64,000 nucleotides of DNA, from positions 39,367 to 103,366 of the forward strand of contig CAJXQC010000013.1 of the NCBI GenBank assembly GCA_913058495.1. The letters are read 5' to 3'. Positions 26,423-35,291 of this stretch are shown here, one piece after another. Both the position numbers and the translations under genes were made by a program. The stretch's first letter is position 1. Each line of letters opens with the position of its first letter. Origin of the DNA: an uncultured Balneola sp. (GTDB lineage Bacteria; Bacteroidota; Rhodothermia; Balneolales; Balneolaceae). Below the pieces are notes generated by a model that was not told the DNA's origin, ran no database searches, and saw only the letters and a list, made by a program, of their open reading frames with translations.

Positions 26423-26845
26423 TCATAAGTGTTTTATCATTCGGATTTCATTCATATGTCCGGAACGATTGTACTGAACATTATCCATCAACTTACGGAT
26501 CAGATAAACTCCCATACCGCCGCGTTGTTTATTTTTAATTCTTTCTCTGATATCCGGCTCGTTATATGCTTCCACATCAAAACTTTCACCTTCATCTTTA
26601 ATGGAGATCCACAGTTGAGAATTATCTGAACCCAGCTCTATTTCTACGGGCTTTGCAGGAATGTTTTTATAAGCGTGCTTTATAATGTTAGTGTAAGCTT
26701 CATCAACAGCCAGACGAATATTTCCTATTTCTTTTTCGGACAAACCTAGTCTTTCGGCGTGTTCAGCAACAAAATCACGTACTTTTGCCAATTGAGACGT
26801 TGAAGCCTCAACTGATAAAGAGTGTATGTTGTTAGAGGTTGCCAA
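26423..26845 (-). CDS. RsbW-like anti-sigma factor / serine kinase
   Basis: A 140-residue GHKL ATPase of the RsbW/SpoIIAB class. The N box is LAVDEAYTNIIKHAY, G1 is IKDEGESFD, and the ATP-lid/G2 region is GGMGVYLIRKLMDNV. It lacks the dimerisation His box of sensor kinases. Family members bind either a sigma factor or a STAS protein, and they phosphorylate the latter. It lies between the RsbV-like and RsbU-like genes with 6- and 4-base gaps. No sigma gene is adjacent, so its alternative partner is elsewhere. Confidence 0.94.
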   Translation of the reverse strand: MATSNNIHSLSVEASTSQLAKVRDFVAEHAERLGLSEKEIGNIRLAVDEAYTNIIKHAYKNIPAKPVEIELGSDNSQLWISIKDEGESFDVEAYNEPDIRERIKNKQRGGMGVYLIRKLMDNVQYNRSGHMNEIRMIKHL

Positions 26846-26851
26846 AATATA

Positions 26852-27199
26852 CTAGTTGTTGAATCCGGTTAATGCTTCACTTTCGTCGTCATGAATATCA
26901 TACAGGGTCGGGAATCCGAGAAGATCAAATACATTGTATACTCGCTCATTCATATTTGTGAGCTTAATATCGCCACCCATTCCTCTTACGTCTTCAATGT
27001 ATGCCATAAAAACACCTAAGCCTGCGCTGGCGATGTAATCCAGGCCTTTACAGTTTACGATGATACAAATTTCGTTTTGGTCGATTAGAGATTTGAGAGA
27101 GTTTTCGAGCTGAGATGCAGTATGGGCGTCAAGTTCGCCACTTATATCAAGTACACGAATGTTATCAACTTCCCGTATAGAAATACCAAAGTTTTTCAT
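26852..27199 (-). CDS. STAS-domain anti-sigma factor antagonist (RsbV-like)
   Basis: A 115-residue single STAS domain. The typical opening is present (VLDISGELDAHTASQLENSL). The phosphorylation loop reads CKGLDYIASAGLGVFMAY; the Ser in IASAG aligns with the serine phosphorylated by RsbW-type kinases, although the preceding Asp of many homologues is Ala here. The C-terminal helix (VYNVFDLLGFPTLYDI) fits. It is the first gene of the three-gene partner-switch operon; the 248-base space upstream holds its promoter and the terminator of the next gene. Confidence 0.94.
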   Translation of the reverse strand: MKNFGISIREVDNIRVLDISGELDAHTASQLENSLKSLIDQNEICIIVNCKGLDYIASAGLGVFMAYIEDVRGMGGDIKLTNMNERVYNVFDLLGFPTLYDIHDDESEALTGFNN

Positions 27200-27314
27200 T
27201 CTTGTGGGGTTTTAAAAGTTATTGAGAGTTAAATGCATTCCAATAATAGTGTAAACTTGAGAATATGAAAAATAAATAAGGTACACGATTACGGAAGCTG
27301 GAAAAAAAGGTTAC

Positions 27315-27353
27315 AAAAAAATAGCCCCGCACATGTTTCGGATGTGAGGGGCT
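27315..27353 (-). terminator. Rho-independent terminator of the SPOR lipoprotein gene
   Basis: AGCCCC(G)CACAT (27323-27334) pairs with ATGTG(A)GGGGCT (27342-27353) around a 7-base loop. On the minus strand the stem is followed by seven U residues (A tract at 27315-27321). It lies about 95 bases beyond the stop of the leftward SPOR gene. Confidence 0.8.
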
Positions 27354-27447
27354 GACTATTCATCAAGAGAGACGCTACTTGAGCGTACCTTTAATTACGT
27401 AAATGCCTGGCAGATATACAACTAAAATTCCAGACAATTAAAATTGA

Positions 27448-27945
27448 TCATCTTACCTTGGAAACCCAGTACCCTGAGTTGATCTCTTTAGCAAGTTCTG
27501 CGCCTAAGTTTGCGGCTTCTTCTTTAGAACCAAAGAATCCGACTCTGACCCTGAACCATACATCACCGTGTTCTTCTTCACCGATCTTTACGGTGTAAGC
27601 GCTGGGATAATTTCTATCAGACCATTTTGCAATATAGCCTTTGGCTTTGTCTTCAGACCGGAAAGCACCAACCTGAACTGCATATTCTCCATTTTCCATG
27701 AAAGAGTAACCAACAGTTTCTTCTTCCATCTCTTCCGGAGCTGATTCATCGGACTCGGTAGATTCCGTGTTATTTTCTTCTTCCAGACGAGCCATTTCTT
27801 CCGCAATCTGTTGTTGCTGAACTTTTCTAAGCGAGTCCATACGAGCTCTTTCCTTTGCTCTTCTTTCTTCTTCCGTTTCACCACAGGCGGTAATTATGGT
27901 AAAACCAAGCACTGCAAATAATAGTTTAACTCCAATATTTTTCAT
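27448..27945 (-). CDS. SPOR-domain lipoprotein
   Basis: A 165-residue envelope protein. The lipoprotein signal ends in TIITACG (Cys21). A charged, Arg/Glu/Gln-rich helical linker spans about 24-80. The SPOR domain spans about 85-165 with its repeats YAVQVGAFRSEDKAKGYIAK and WFRVRVGFFGSKEEAANLGA, and it ends in YWVSKVR. SPOR domains bind peptidoglycan stripped of stem peptides, often at the division site. It is monocistronic, with its own downstream terminator. Confidence 0.9.
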   Translation of the reverse strand: MKNIGVKLLFAVLGFTIITACGETEEERRAKERARMDSLRKVQQQQIAEEMARLEEENNTESTESDESAPEEMEEETVGYSFMENGEYAVQVGAFRSEDKAKGYIAKWSDRNYPSAYTVKIGEEEHGDVWFRVRVGFFGSKEEAANLGAELAKEINSGYWVSKVR

Positions 27946-28106
27946 GATGTAGATAGTTTTATTAGCGGGTAATTTTCTTATTTATTTAACTTACGTTTTA
28001 ACGGCTTGTTTCACAAATAATGAAAGAAAAAACAAGCCATTCAATTATATAAAGCTGTATCTTATTCAGAATGAATCTACTTAAAAGACTTTTTGTTTGA
28101 ATCATT

Positions 28107-29159
28107 ATGAATACCTCAATAGTAGAAATCAAAAATATTTCAAAATCGTTTACAAAGAACAACCCCGTTGTAAATGATGTTTCGTTTGATGTAAAATCAG
28201 ATGAGATCTTTGCGTTGTTAGGTCCGAGCGGGTGCGGTAAAACCACTACTCTACGGTTAATTGCAGGTTTTGAGTATGCCGATTCCGGGTCCATTACGAT
28301 CCAAAATAAAATTGTTGAGCAGGATAAAATTCACATCTTACCTCAGGAAAGAGGTGTGGGATTCGTATTTCAGGATTATGCGTTATTTCCGCATATGACA
28401 GCCATTCAAAATGTAGCTTTCGGCTTAAAAGACATCCCCAAAAACAAAAGGGAAGTATATGCCGAAGAAGTTTTGTGCAGAACCGGAATGGAAAAATACA
28501 GAGACAGAACTCCTGATGAGCTATCCGGTGGACAACAACAAAGAGTGGCTTTAGCTAGAGCTATTGCTCCCAAACCAAAGCTGGTGTTAATGGACGAACC
28601 TTTTTCAGGATTGGATGCCATGCTCAGAGATTCAACCAGAAAGGAAGTAAGAGCTGTTCTGAAAAAATCCGGAATGAGTGCCATCTTGGTGACTCACGAT
28701 CAGGAAGAAGCACTGTCATTTGCCGACCGGATAGCTGTTATGAACAATGGAAAGATTGAGCAGATCGGAACTCCCGAAGAAGTTTATTATCAGCCAAAGA
28801 CGCAATTTGTTGCTCAATTTTTGGGCAGAACAAATTTATTCCGCGCTTATGCCAGTGGTGGTAAAGAAGTAGATACTCAGTTCGGAGAAGTTCGAATCAA
28901 TAAAAATGCAGAAGGACTTATCCTGTGCTCCATTCGCCCGGAACATCTTGGAATTGCTAAAGCTGAAGTTGAGGAAGATTGTGGGACTATTATCGGAAGA
29001 GAGTTCAGAGGCCACGATATAACTTATTACGTACTTTTCAGAGGCGACCGCTATATTGTACACACCGACAACCGCGATATCTTTGAATTAGATGATAAGG
29101 TTATTATGAAACCTTTGGAAAAAGCTATCGTTCTAGAACAAAACAAAGCAATACAATAA
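28107..29159 (+). CDS. ABC transporter ATP-binding protein, FbpC/PotA-like
   Basis: A 350-residue ATPase of the iron/spermidine/sulfate importer class. Walker A is GPSGCGKTT (39-47), the Q-loop lies in FVFQDYALFPHMT, the signature is LSGGQQQRVALARAIAPKP, Walker B is LVLMDEPFSGLD, and the H-loop is VTHDQEEA. The C-terminal about 110 residues form a TOBE-type domain (CSIRPEHLGIA). No permease or binding-protein gene lies next to it, which is unusual for this class; its partners must be encoded elsewhere. The transported substrate is unknown. Confidence 0.93.
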   Translation: MNTSIVEIKNISKSFTKNNPVVNDVSFDVKSDEIFALLGPSGCGKTTTLRLIAGFEYADSGSITIQNKIVEQDKIHILPQERGVGFVFQDYALFPHMTAIQNVAFGLKDIPKNKREVYAEEVLCRTGMEKYRDRTPDELSGGQQQRVALARAIAPKPKLVLMDEPFSGLDAMLRDSTRKEVRAVLKKSGMSAILVTHDQEEALSFADRIAVMNNGKIEQIGTPEEVYYQPKTQFVAQFLGRTNLFRAYASGGKEVDTQFGEVRINKNAEGLILCSIRPEHLGIAKAEVEEDCGTIIGREFRGHDITYYVLFRGDRYIVHTDNRDIFELDDKVIMKPLEKAIVLEQNKAIQ

Positions 29160-29163
29160 TATT

Positions 29164-29454
29164 ATGGGACTTTTTGATTTTCTTATCTATTTACTAATCG
29201 CTGCAATTTGTGGTGGAATCGGACAGAGCTTAGGTGGTTTTAAAATTGGGAGCGGAGGTTGTCTTATCTCAGCCGGGGTCGGATTTATCGGTGCTATACT
29301 TGGTAAGTGGATCGCTGTAGAACTGGATCTTCCCCGCTTTTGGTCAGTTGAGATCGGAGATAGTCAATTTCCTATAATTTGGTCTATTATTGGAGCTGCT
29401 ATTCTTTCAGGTGTTCTCGGAGCTGTTTTAAAAGGGAAGAGTAAGCTTAAATAG
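29164..29454 (+). CDS. GlsB/YeaQ/YmgE family (transglycosylase-associated) membrane protein
   Basis: A 96-residue, Gly-rich membrane protein with about three helices: LIYLLIAAICGGIGQSLGG, GCLISAGVGFIGAILGKWIA and PIIWSIIGAAILSGVLGAVL. The repeating GxxxG-like spacing and size match the GlsB/YeaQ/YmgE group. Proteins of this group are induced by stress in some bacteria, but their molecular function is unclear. It begins 4 bases after the ABC ATPase, so the two are probably cotranscribed. Confidence 0.87.
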   Translation: MGLFDFLIYLLIAAICGGIGQSLGGFKIGSGGCLISAGVGFIGAILGKWIAVELDLPRFWSVEIGDSQFPIIWSIIGAAILSGVLGAVLKGKSKLK

Positions 29455-29482
29455 TTTTTTAGTTTTAAGAGCCTTAACTGTA

Positions 29483-29490
29483 TAATTTTG
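29483..29490 (+). promoter_or_regulatory. Possible -7 promoter element (TAATTTTG)
   Basis: TAATTTTG matches the TAnnTTTG -7 consensus of Bacteroidota housekeeping promoters. It lies 71 bases before the likely start of the DUF5686 gene. No convincing -33 TTTG is seen at the usual spacing, so the call is tentative. Confidence 0.35.
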
Positions 29491-29561
29491 TACGGATTGT
29501 TTCGTATCCATTGAAACAATAGATCTCAAATTCAGTAAAGATGCCGGAACAAAAAAAGGCT

Positions 29562-31994
29562 ATGCTCAAAAAACTATTACTACTTTCTTTCATTTTTCTT
29601 ACTTCAACATCTGCATTTGCTCAAATCCGTATTGACGGCATAGTAGCAGATGCGAAAACCGGTGAGCGTCTACCTGCGGCACATGTTATCATTGAAGGAA
29701 CTTATACCGGAACAATAGCTAACGAAGACGGGGAATTCAGCCTGATAGTCCGTTCTTTCCCTGCCACTATCGTGGTTCGATATATTGGATTTGAGACTCA
29801 AAAAAGGACTATTGACAGAAATCATACCGGACCGCTGGATTTTCTATTGAAAGAATCCGTTGCTGAAATGGAACAGCTTGTAGTAACCACAGAAGATCCC
29901 GCAATAGCAATTATGAAAGAAGTGATTGCAAGAAAAAAGATCTGGAGAGCGAAACTTACTACCTACAAAGCAGAAGCCTATTCCAGACAACAACTTTTAA
30001 ATGATACAACAATCGTTTCTGTTACTGAAAGTGTTTCTGAAGTTTTCTGGGACAGAAGAAGAGGTCCGCGAGAAGTCCTTAAATCCCGGAGACAAACGGC
30101 AAACATGGAAGGTGCCGATAACTTTGCAGGGGTAAGTTATTTACCTAATTTCTATGATGATGAACTGGATATCGCAGGTTTTGATGTAGTTGGAATCACA
30201 GATGAAAGAGCTTTAAAGTATTACACATTTAAACTTGTCGACTTCACCAGTATTGACGATAAAATTGTGTTCGAGATATCTGTTGAACCCAAACGTAAAC
30301 TACAACCTCTTTTTGAAGGGACGATCTTTGTGCTTGATGAAGATTTTGCTCTTTTATCTGTTAAGCTAAAGCCGAATAATGTTATTGTTTTTCCTCCTCC
30401 GGTTCAGGATTTCAACTTATACTACGAGCAACAGTTCAGTAATTTTGGTGGAGATTTCTGGCTACCGGTAGATGTACGGATCGATGGCTTAGTCGAAGTT
30501 GGGATTGTTGGTTTGAGATTCCCACCAATTGGTTTCCATCAGGTTTCCAAAATGAATAATTACCAAGTTAATGTGTCTCTTCCGGATTCTCTTTATAAAG
30601 ACAATAGCCTTTTTAGTATAGACTCAACTACAATTAACAAACCCGACTCCATTTTTACCAACACCGTTGAACCGGTTCCTTTATCATCCAAAGAAGAAGC
30701 CGCTTATAAAACCTTGGATAGCACAGCTACTCTTGAGAAATCCTTCCGGCCAAAAGGGTTTTTAACCCGCTTTATAGATTGGGATGAAGAAACTGAAGAT
30801 GGTGAAACAACTGTCTCAGTAGGAACAAGTTCCGCAGAAGGAGGAAATACAGGTAACAGAACAAATCGTAAAAATGGCTTTGCTTCTAAATTAACAGCCA
30901 ATCTCTCACCTATTGGTCGTTTCAACAGAGTTGATGTTTTTAACATAGGATTGAAGCATCAACAAAGATATTACAACAGGAGACTTGAATCATCTGTTAA
31001 TTTCGGCTATAGTTTTGGCTATGAAGATTATGCTTATGGAGCTGGTTTAAGCTGGTGGCCTCTTAAAAATACCAGAAGGTTTGTTGTATCTGCGAAATAC
31101 CATGCCGACACATTTAACAGCTACGACTCGGATCTTTATGGCTTAACCTTAACCAGTGTTATGCCTCTTTTAGGTTTTGATGATTACTTCAACTACTACA
31201 GAAATGAGCGACTGGAAATCGGAACAGGATACAGACCTCCTCGACACAGGTTTACATACAGATTATACTATAATTACGAAGAACACAGCTCCATCAATTT
31301 TAAAACCAGCTATGACATATTGGGCAGGGATAACCTCCAACGGATAAACTCTCAAATTGAAGATGGAACTTTAAGCGCTTTTCGGTTACAAATTTCTCGT
31401 GGTGACCTAACCAATAATTTTGGAGTAGTTGAGCTCAATGGTGCAAGTTTTAGCGTGGAACAATCCGCCAAAGCTATTGGCAGTGATTGGGATTATACCA
31501 GATTTAAGATCAACCTTTTTAAGCGGTTCAATACTCTCTATAAAAAACGATTCTTTCCAAATACTCTGGATATTCGGGTAAATGCCGGAACGTATTTAGG
31601 TGATCTGCCTGTCCAAAAAAATGGTGCTTTAGATGCTTCTTTTGGATATATAACTCCTTTCGGAGCTTTCAGATCCAAACGATATATTCCTTATCAGGGA
31701 GCAAGTTACTTTGCAGTTAATGCAGAACATAATTTCCGTAGTGTACCACTGGAAATGCTTGGATGGAGAAACGCTCCTAAAACAGGTCTTTCAATAATTG
31801 CCTTTGCAGGTGTCGGAAAAACCTGGAATTCCTCTTCAAATATTACTCAGTTTGGAGTAAGCGGAACTAATGATCTCCATCTTGAAGTTGGTGGATCCGT
31901 AAGTAATATCTTCAATCTCTTCCGTTTCGATCTTGCTTTCAGAATTGATGAGCCCGGTGTTTTCCCCGGAGTTAGTGTAGCTAGGTTTTTCTGA
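29562..31994 (+). CDS. DUF5686 / carboxypeptidase-like regulatory domain outer-membrane protein
   Basis: I prefer the internal ATG at 29562 (MLKKLLLLS), which begins a clean signal peptide ending in AFAQ, over the ATG 21 bases upstream that adds a charged leader; this gives 810 residues. A CarboxypepD_reg-like beta-sandwich follows (about 20-105: IDGIVADAKTGERLPAAHVI). Then come the DUF5686 region (VIARKKIWRAKLTTYKAEAY) and a C-terminal half rich in alternating aromatic strands consistent with an outer-membrane barrel ending in SVARFF. No TonB plug is present. Its role is unknown. Confidence 0.9.
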   Translation: MLKKLLLLSFIFLTSTSAFAQIRIDGIVADAKTGERLPAAHVIIEGTYTGTIANEDGEFSLIVRSFPATIVVRYIGFETQKRTIDRNHTGPLDFLLKESVAEMEQLVVTTEDPAIAIMKEVIARKKIWRAKLTTYKAEAYSRQQLLNDTTIVSVTESVSEVFWDRRRGPREVLKSRRQTANMEGADNFAGVSYLPNFYDDELDIAGFDVVGITDERALKYYTFKLVDFTSIDDKIVFEISVEPKRKLQPLFEGTIFVLDEDFALLSVKLKPNNVIVFPPPVQDFNLYYEQQFSNFGGDFWLPVDVRIDGLVEVGIVGLRFPPIGFHQVSKMNNYQVNVSLPDSLYKDNSLFSIDSTTINKPDSIFTNTVEPVPLSSKEEAAYKTLDSTATLEKSFRPKGFLTRFIDWDEETEDGETTVSVGTSSAEGGNTGNRTNRKNGFASKLTANLSPIGRFNRVDVFNIGLKHQQRYYNRRLESSVNFGYSFGYEDYAYGAGLSWWPLKNTRRFVVSAKYHADTFNSYDSDLYGLTLTSVMPLLGFDDYFNYYRNERLEIGTGYRPPRHRFTYRLYYNYEEHSSINFKTSYDILGRDNLQRINSQIEDGTLSAFRLQISRGDLTNNFGVVELNGASFSVEQSAKAIGSDWDYTRFKINLFKRFNTLYKKRFFPNTLDIRVNAGTYLGDLPVQKNGALDASFGYITPFGAFRSKRYIPYQGASYFAVNAEHNFRSVPLEMLGWRNAPKTGLSIIAFAGVGKTWNSSSNITQFGVSGTNDLHLEVGGSVSNIFNLFRFDLAFRIDEPGVFPGVSVARFF

Positions 31995-32016
31995 TTCCCA
32001 AATATAAAGGCATAAA

Positions 32017-32044
32017 AAAAGGCGAACCAAATGGCTCGCCTTTT
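32017..32044. terminator. Bidirectional terminator between convergent genes
   Basis: AAAAGGCGA (32017-32025) pairs with TCGCCTTTT (32036-32044), with an extra CC/GG pair inside. A- and T-runs on both sides suit termination in both directions between the DUF5686 gene and the OmpA-like gene. Confidence 0.8.
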
Positions 32045-32066
32045 CAAATTGAACTAATTCAATTAT

Positions 32067-32969
32067 TTAATTCTTTGGAGAATACTTTAGAGTACTAATC
32101 GGGTGTGATTCTGCACGTCTGTTAGCTTCACAACCTCTTTCTTCTGTTTCGTCCATACAAGCAACCGGTGCTTTACCAAGTCCTCTTGATTCAATTCTGT
32201 CAGCTGAAATTCCATTAGTTGTATAGAAGTCCACTACTGATTTAGCACGACGTAAACTAAGTCTCAAGTTGTACTGATCTCCACCAACATGATCGGTATA
32301 AGCATCAACACGAACTCTGAATGCAGGAGCATTTTGAAGAAGCTCAACATTCTCTGCTAAGTTTGCTGCAGCTGCATCGGAGATATTTGAACGATCAAAA
32401 CCAAAATTAATAGTATTGAAAGCATTCATATCGATGTAAACAGGGTCAGAGCCATCCATTGGGTTTGTTCCCATTTCAAGTTCCTGGCCATCAGTGAAAC
32501 CGTCACCATCAGAATCAGGATTATTTGGGTCTGTTCCGTGAGTATTGATTTCATCTACATCAGATACACCGTCGCCATCTGCATCGCCATTAGCGTCATT
32601 TGGATCCGTATTGTAAGTATTTACTTCATCACCGTCACTAAGACCGTCGCCATCTGAATCAGCGTTGTTAGGATCGGTATTATAAGAGTTTACTTCATCG
32701 CCATCACTGAGACCATCGCCATCAGAGTCAGCATTTAAAGGATCGGTGTTATAAGTATTAACTTCGTCACCGTCTGTAAGACCGTCGCCATCAGTATCAG
32801 CATTGTTAATATCTGTACCAAGTTCTGTTTCTTGCTCGTCAGTTAGTCCGTCGCCATCAGTATCAACTGGTACTACTACTTCCGGTTCACTAGATTTGCA
32901 ACCTGCTTGGAATACAACTCCACCAACCAGAAACAGCGCAAGGACTAATAAATGTAATGTTCGTTTCAT
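32067..32969 (-). CDS. OmpA-family lipoprotein with thrombospondin type-3-like repeats
   Basis: A 300-residue cell-wall-linking lipoprotein; Cys24 in FQAGC is the likely lipid site. Residues 36-173 hold six calcium-type repeats of about 23 residues, each with D-x-D-G-D-G-x-x-D (for example [20 protein letters not shown]). The OmpA peptidoglycan-binding domain spans about 185-290, with Asp in [10 protein letters not shown] and Arg in [14 protein letters not shown], the residues that contact diaminopimelate. The end ([12 protein letters not shown]) differs from the usual N-R-R-V-x-I. The N-terminal barrel of classical OmpA is absent. Calcium binding is inferred. Confidence 0.93.
   Translation of the reverse strand: MKRTLHLLVLALFLVGGVVFQAGCKSSEPEVVVPVDTDGDGLTDEQETELGTDINNADTDGDGLTDGDEVNTYNTDPLNADSDGDGLSDGDEVNSYNTDPNNADSDGDGLSDGDEVNTYNTDPNDANGDADGDGVSDVDEINTHGTDPNNPDSDGDGFTDGQELEMGTNPMDGSDPVYIDMNAFNTINFGFDRSNISDAAAANLAENVELLQNAPAFRVRVDAYTDHVGGDQYNLRLSLRRAKSVVDFYTTNGISADRIESRGLGKAPVACMDETEERGCEANRRAESHPISTLKYSPKN
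32451..32864 (-). repeat. Tandem 69-bp coding repeats of the OmpA lipoprotein
   Basis: Six tandem units encode Asp/Gly calcium-type repeats. The middle three (encoding residues about 58-126) are nearly identical in protein and very close in DNA, so copy number could change by slippage or recombination. The outer units have diverged. Confidence 0.85.
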
Positions 32970-33097
32970 ATTAGGAGAACTCCTATTAGAGTTAGTTTTT
33001 ATTTAGGGTTTAATTATAAATTCTGTCTAAAATAATCATACTATCGCGTCTATCAAACTAAAATGCTCTATTGCTAGGATTATTTTTTTGCATGCCA

Positions 33098-33105
33098 TAT
33101 ATTTG
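33098..33105 (+). promoter_or_regulatory. Putative -7 box of the tRNA-Ala gene (TATATTTG)
   Basis: TATATTTG fits the TAnnTTTG consensus and ends 10 bases before the first tRNA nucleotide. A similar box precedes the SRP RNA at nearly the same distance. A TTTG -33 element at the usual 19-base spacing is not evident. Confidence 0.5.
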
Positions 33106-33115
33106 CACTCGTTTT

Positions 33116-33189
33116 GGGGCTATAGCTCAGCTGGCTAGAGCGTCGCGCTGGCAGCGCGAAGGTCCAGGGTTCGAATCCCTGTAGCTCCA
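33116..33189 (+). tRNA. tRNA-Ala (anticodon GGC)
   Basis: A 74-base cloverleaf: acceptor GGGGCTA with TAGCTCC (one G-U pair), D stem GCTC/GAGC, anticodon stem TCGCG/CGCGA with loop CTGGCAG (anticodon GGC), T stem CAGGG/CCCTG with loop TTCGAAT, and discriminator A. CCA is not encoded; only one C follows. GGC reads GCC and GCU alanine codons. Confidence 0.97.
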
Positions 33190-33323
33190 CATCTTTTAAA
33201 GGTTAAATTGCAGTAAATCATTCATTTTTTCAATTATTAGAACTCTATATAATTTTTAAAAAAAATGGAAAGCTAAGCCAGTTTTAGTATTATATATCCA
33301 TATAAACAACAAGGGATGGATTT

Positions 33324-34514
33324 ATGTATACACAAAGCGTTAAAAATATATCTGCTTTTTTAGTCTTACTAGCTGTTATTTTTTTTGTTCCCAACAAAAA
33401 AGCAATAGCACAAAATCAAACATTAAGTCTTGAGATTGAAGTAAATGACATTCTGTCGAATTCACAGTTTATTGGCCTAACTAATCTAGGTTTAGACAGT
33501 GAAGGCCGTGGGCCTGTTCTGGTTCAAAGCTTTATACAGAACCTGACTACTGAAGTAATAGACAACCTTCATCTTGAAATAAGAGTGTACGCCGGGAAAA
33601 TTGGCGAAATTGTAAATGTTATAACCCGCCCCAGAACTCCTTTTTCTCTACAACCCATGCAATCAATCTATGTTACTAATAATACACTCTCTGAAGATGG
33701 GGTTCCGGGTATTACCGAAAAGGTAAAGTTTGATGGCGGTCTTACAGTTGCAGGTGATGAATTTATTGAAAGCCTAGACGGCTCAACTACTTTGCCGGCC
33801 GATATTTACTCAATAGAGATAATCGTATTCAAGCAAACAAATGAAACAGGCAGAGTGGATTTGATTTCTGCAAGTGCAGAAATAGGTGGCGCTGTCCCTG
33901 TTTCTGAGTCGGTAGATTTTTTCCTTAGAACACCGGGTGATGTAACTGATGCTAATGTTGAAATTACTAATCCCTATCCTCAATTCAGCTGGGAAGGTGA
34001 ACAAGGAATTGAATATAGATTGCTTGTTGTGAAAACTTCTGAAACGGATAGCCCTGAATCACTACTCCAAAGCGCCAGAAGTTCCGCACCTCCTTCTGAA
34101 GGCGGATCCTTATTGCAGTATGAAAACCTTGATGTTAGAATTACAGGCGAAACGTTTCAGTATCCTTCATCGGGAGCCGTTCCTCTTGAAGCAGGACAAA
34201 CTTATTATTGGCAGTTGAGTACTTCGATTCAGTCAGGAGTTAATTTCGAAGAAAGAACATCAGAGATCTGGAGCTTTAAATTAGCTGAACCTGAAACAAC
34301 AGAGCCAACTATTGTAATCACCGAAGAAACAAAAAAAGCTATTATCAATCTTGTTGGAAACGGAAGGTTCGAGAATCTCGTAAGCTCAGGTTACACCGTT
34401 GAAAGTTTTCAAATTGATGGTGTTACCTATTCAGGGAGTCAGGCTTCTATAATTCTAGCAGAGTTGCTTAGAAAAATCGAAGCCGGCGATATAGTTTTAA
34501 GCGAGGGTAATTAA
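33324..34514 (+). CDS. Secreted beta-rich protein, first gene of the FecR-CHASE2 operon
   Basis: A 396-residue exported protein that I do not recognise. Residues 1-29 form a signal peptide (KKAIAQ/NQ). The next about 170 residues look like a beta-sandwich (LSLEIEVNDILSNSQFIGLT, QSFIQNLTTEVIDNLHLEIR). A second domain at about 210-320 resembles a fibronectin type III fold (YPQFSWEGEQGIEYRLLVVK, AGQTYYWQLSTSIQSG). The last about 60 residues are helical (ASIILAELLRKIEAGDIVLS). It is followed after one base by the FecR-domain gene, so tight co-expression is expected. It may be an extracytoplasmic or surface partner of that sensor. Confidence 0.8.
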   Translation: MYTQSVKNISAFLVLLAVIFFVPNKKAIAQNQTLSLEIEVNDILSNSQFIGLTNLGLDSEGRGPVLVQSFIQNLTTEVIDNLHLEIRVYAGKIGEIVNVITRPRTPFSLQPMQSIYVTNNTLSEDGVPGITEKVKFDGGLTVAGDEFIESLDGSTTLPADIYSIEIIVFKQTNETGRVDLISASAEIGGAVPVSESVDFFLRTPGDVTDANVEITNPYPQFSWEGEQGIEYRLLVVKTSETDSPESLLQSARSSAPPSEGGSLLQYENLDVRITGETFQYPSSGAVPLEAGQTYYWQLSTSIQSGVNFEERTSEIWSFKLAEPETTEPTIVITEETKKAIINLVGNGRFENLVSSGYTVESFQIDGVTYSGSQASIILAELLRKIEAGDIVLSEGN

Positions 34515-34515
34515 T

Positions 34516-35256
34516 ATGTCTGTTAGAAAAGCACGCCCTTACTTCCTAGCTGTATTATCTTTAGTTGTTCTGATTGGAGCACTTAAAGTGGAGTTTGAGA
34601 AGAATGACCGTCCACTTGCATTTGTTAAAAGGTTTAAACCGAACGTTGATGTAGAGAATAAAAGTGCAGATCGCTCAAAAAGACTTGATTTGGATAAAGA
34701 CAGAGGAGAGCAACTCTTTGATGGTGATACTTTAAGAACCGATTCTGAAGGATACGCTCTCGTGGTGTTTATGGATAAAAGCATCGCTAAAGTAAAACCT
34801 CAATCTTTGCTGATTGTTCGCGGAGAAACCGAACGCACCTCTAAAAGAACGAATACAAGAATTGACCTGAGCCTAGGTGAGATATTTTTAAATGTAGAGC
34901 CTCAGGGTAATAATGATTTTGAAGTTTCAACCTCACGATCATTGGCATCTGTTAAAGGAACAGAATTTGGCAGCAATTCTGACGGATATGTTTGGGTTAA
35001 GGAGGGGCAGGTAGATGTAACTGCTTTACAATCCGGTGAAACAGTGTCTTTATTTGAGAAAATGTATGCACAGGTTAATGAAGGTGCTAATGAGATTGAA
35101 TCCGGGACTCTCTCTGATGACGAAATTATTGATTTGGACGGCGGATATGATGAACTGAATGAAGATCTGATTAAAAAACAGATCAAATTCCGTTTTAAAG
35201 ATGCAAATGGCCAAATTCGGGAAATAACCATTGATTACTACGAAAAAGGTAACTAG
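34516..35256 (+). CDS. FecR-domain membrane-anchored protein
   Basis: A 246-residue protein with one membrane helix near the N terminus (about 8-24, YFLAVLSLVVLIGALKV) and a periplasmic FecR domain at about 62-190. The family signatures are GDTLRTDSEGYALVVF (70-85) and FEVSTSRSLASVKGTEFG (135-152). The short cytosolic segment is only about 7 residues, so unlike classical FecR it cannot hold a sigma factor. It more likely works as a periplasmic sensor or scaffold. It sits between the secreted beta protein and the barrel-like gene, and in the same operon as a CHASE2 cyclase. Confidence 0.92.
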   Translation: MSVRKARPYFLAVLSLVVLIGALKVEFEKNDRPLAFVKRFKPNVDVENKSADRSKRLDLDKDRGEQLFDGDTLRTDSEGYALVVFMDKSIAKVKPQSLLIVRGETERTSKRTNTRIDLSLGEIFLNVEPQGNNDFEVSTSRSLASVKGTEFGSNSDGYVWVKEGQVDVTALQSGETVSLFEKMYAQVNEGANEIESGTLSDDEIIDLDGGYDELNEDLIKKQIKFRFKDANGQIREITIDYYEKGN

Positions 35257-35280
35257 TTACTTTTAGGTTTGTGTATGTTT

Positions 35281-35287
35281 AAAGGAG
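35281..35287 (+). promoter_or_regulatory. Shine-Dalgarno site of the 918-residue protein gene
   Basis: AAAGGAG lies 4 bases before ATG 35292. It fixes the start and shows strong ribosome binding within the operon. Confidence 0.65.
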
Positions 35288-35291
35288 ATTT

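Noticed and set aside
32451..32864. Regularly spaced near-identical 69-bp units suggested a repeat array such as CRISPR.
   Set aside because: The units are contiguous, without spacers, and encode in-frame calcium-type protein repeats of the OmpA lipoprotein.
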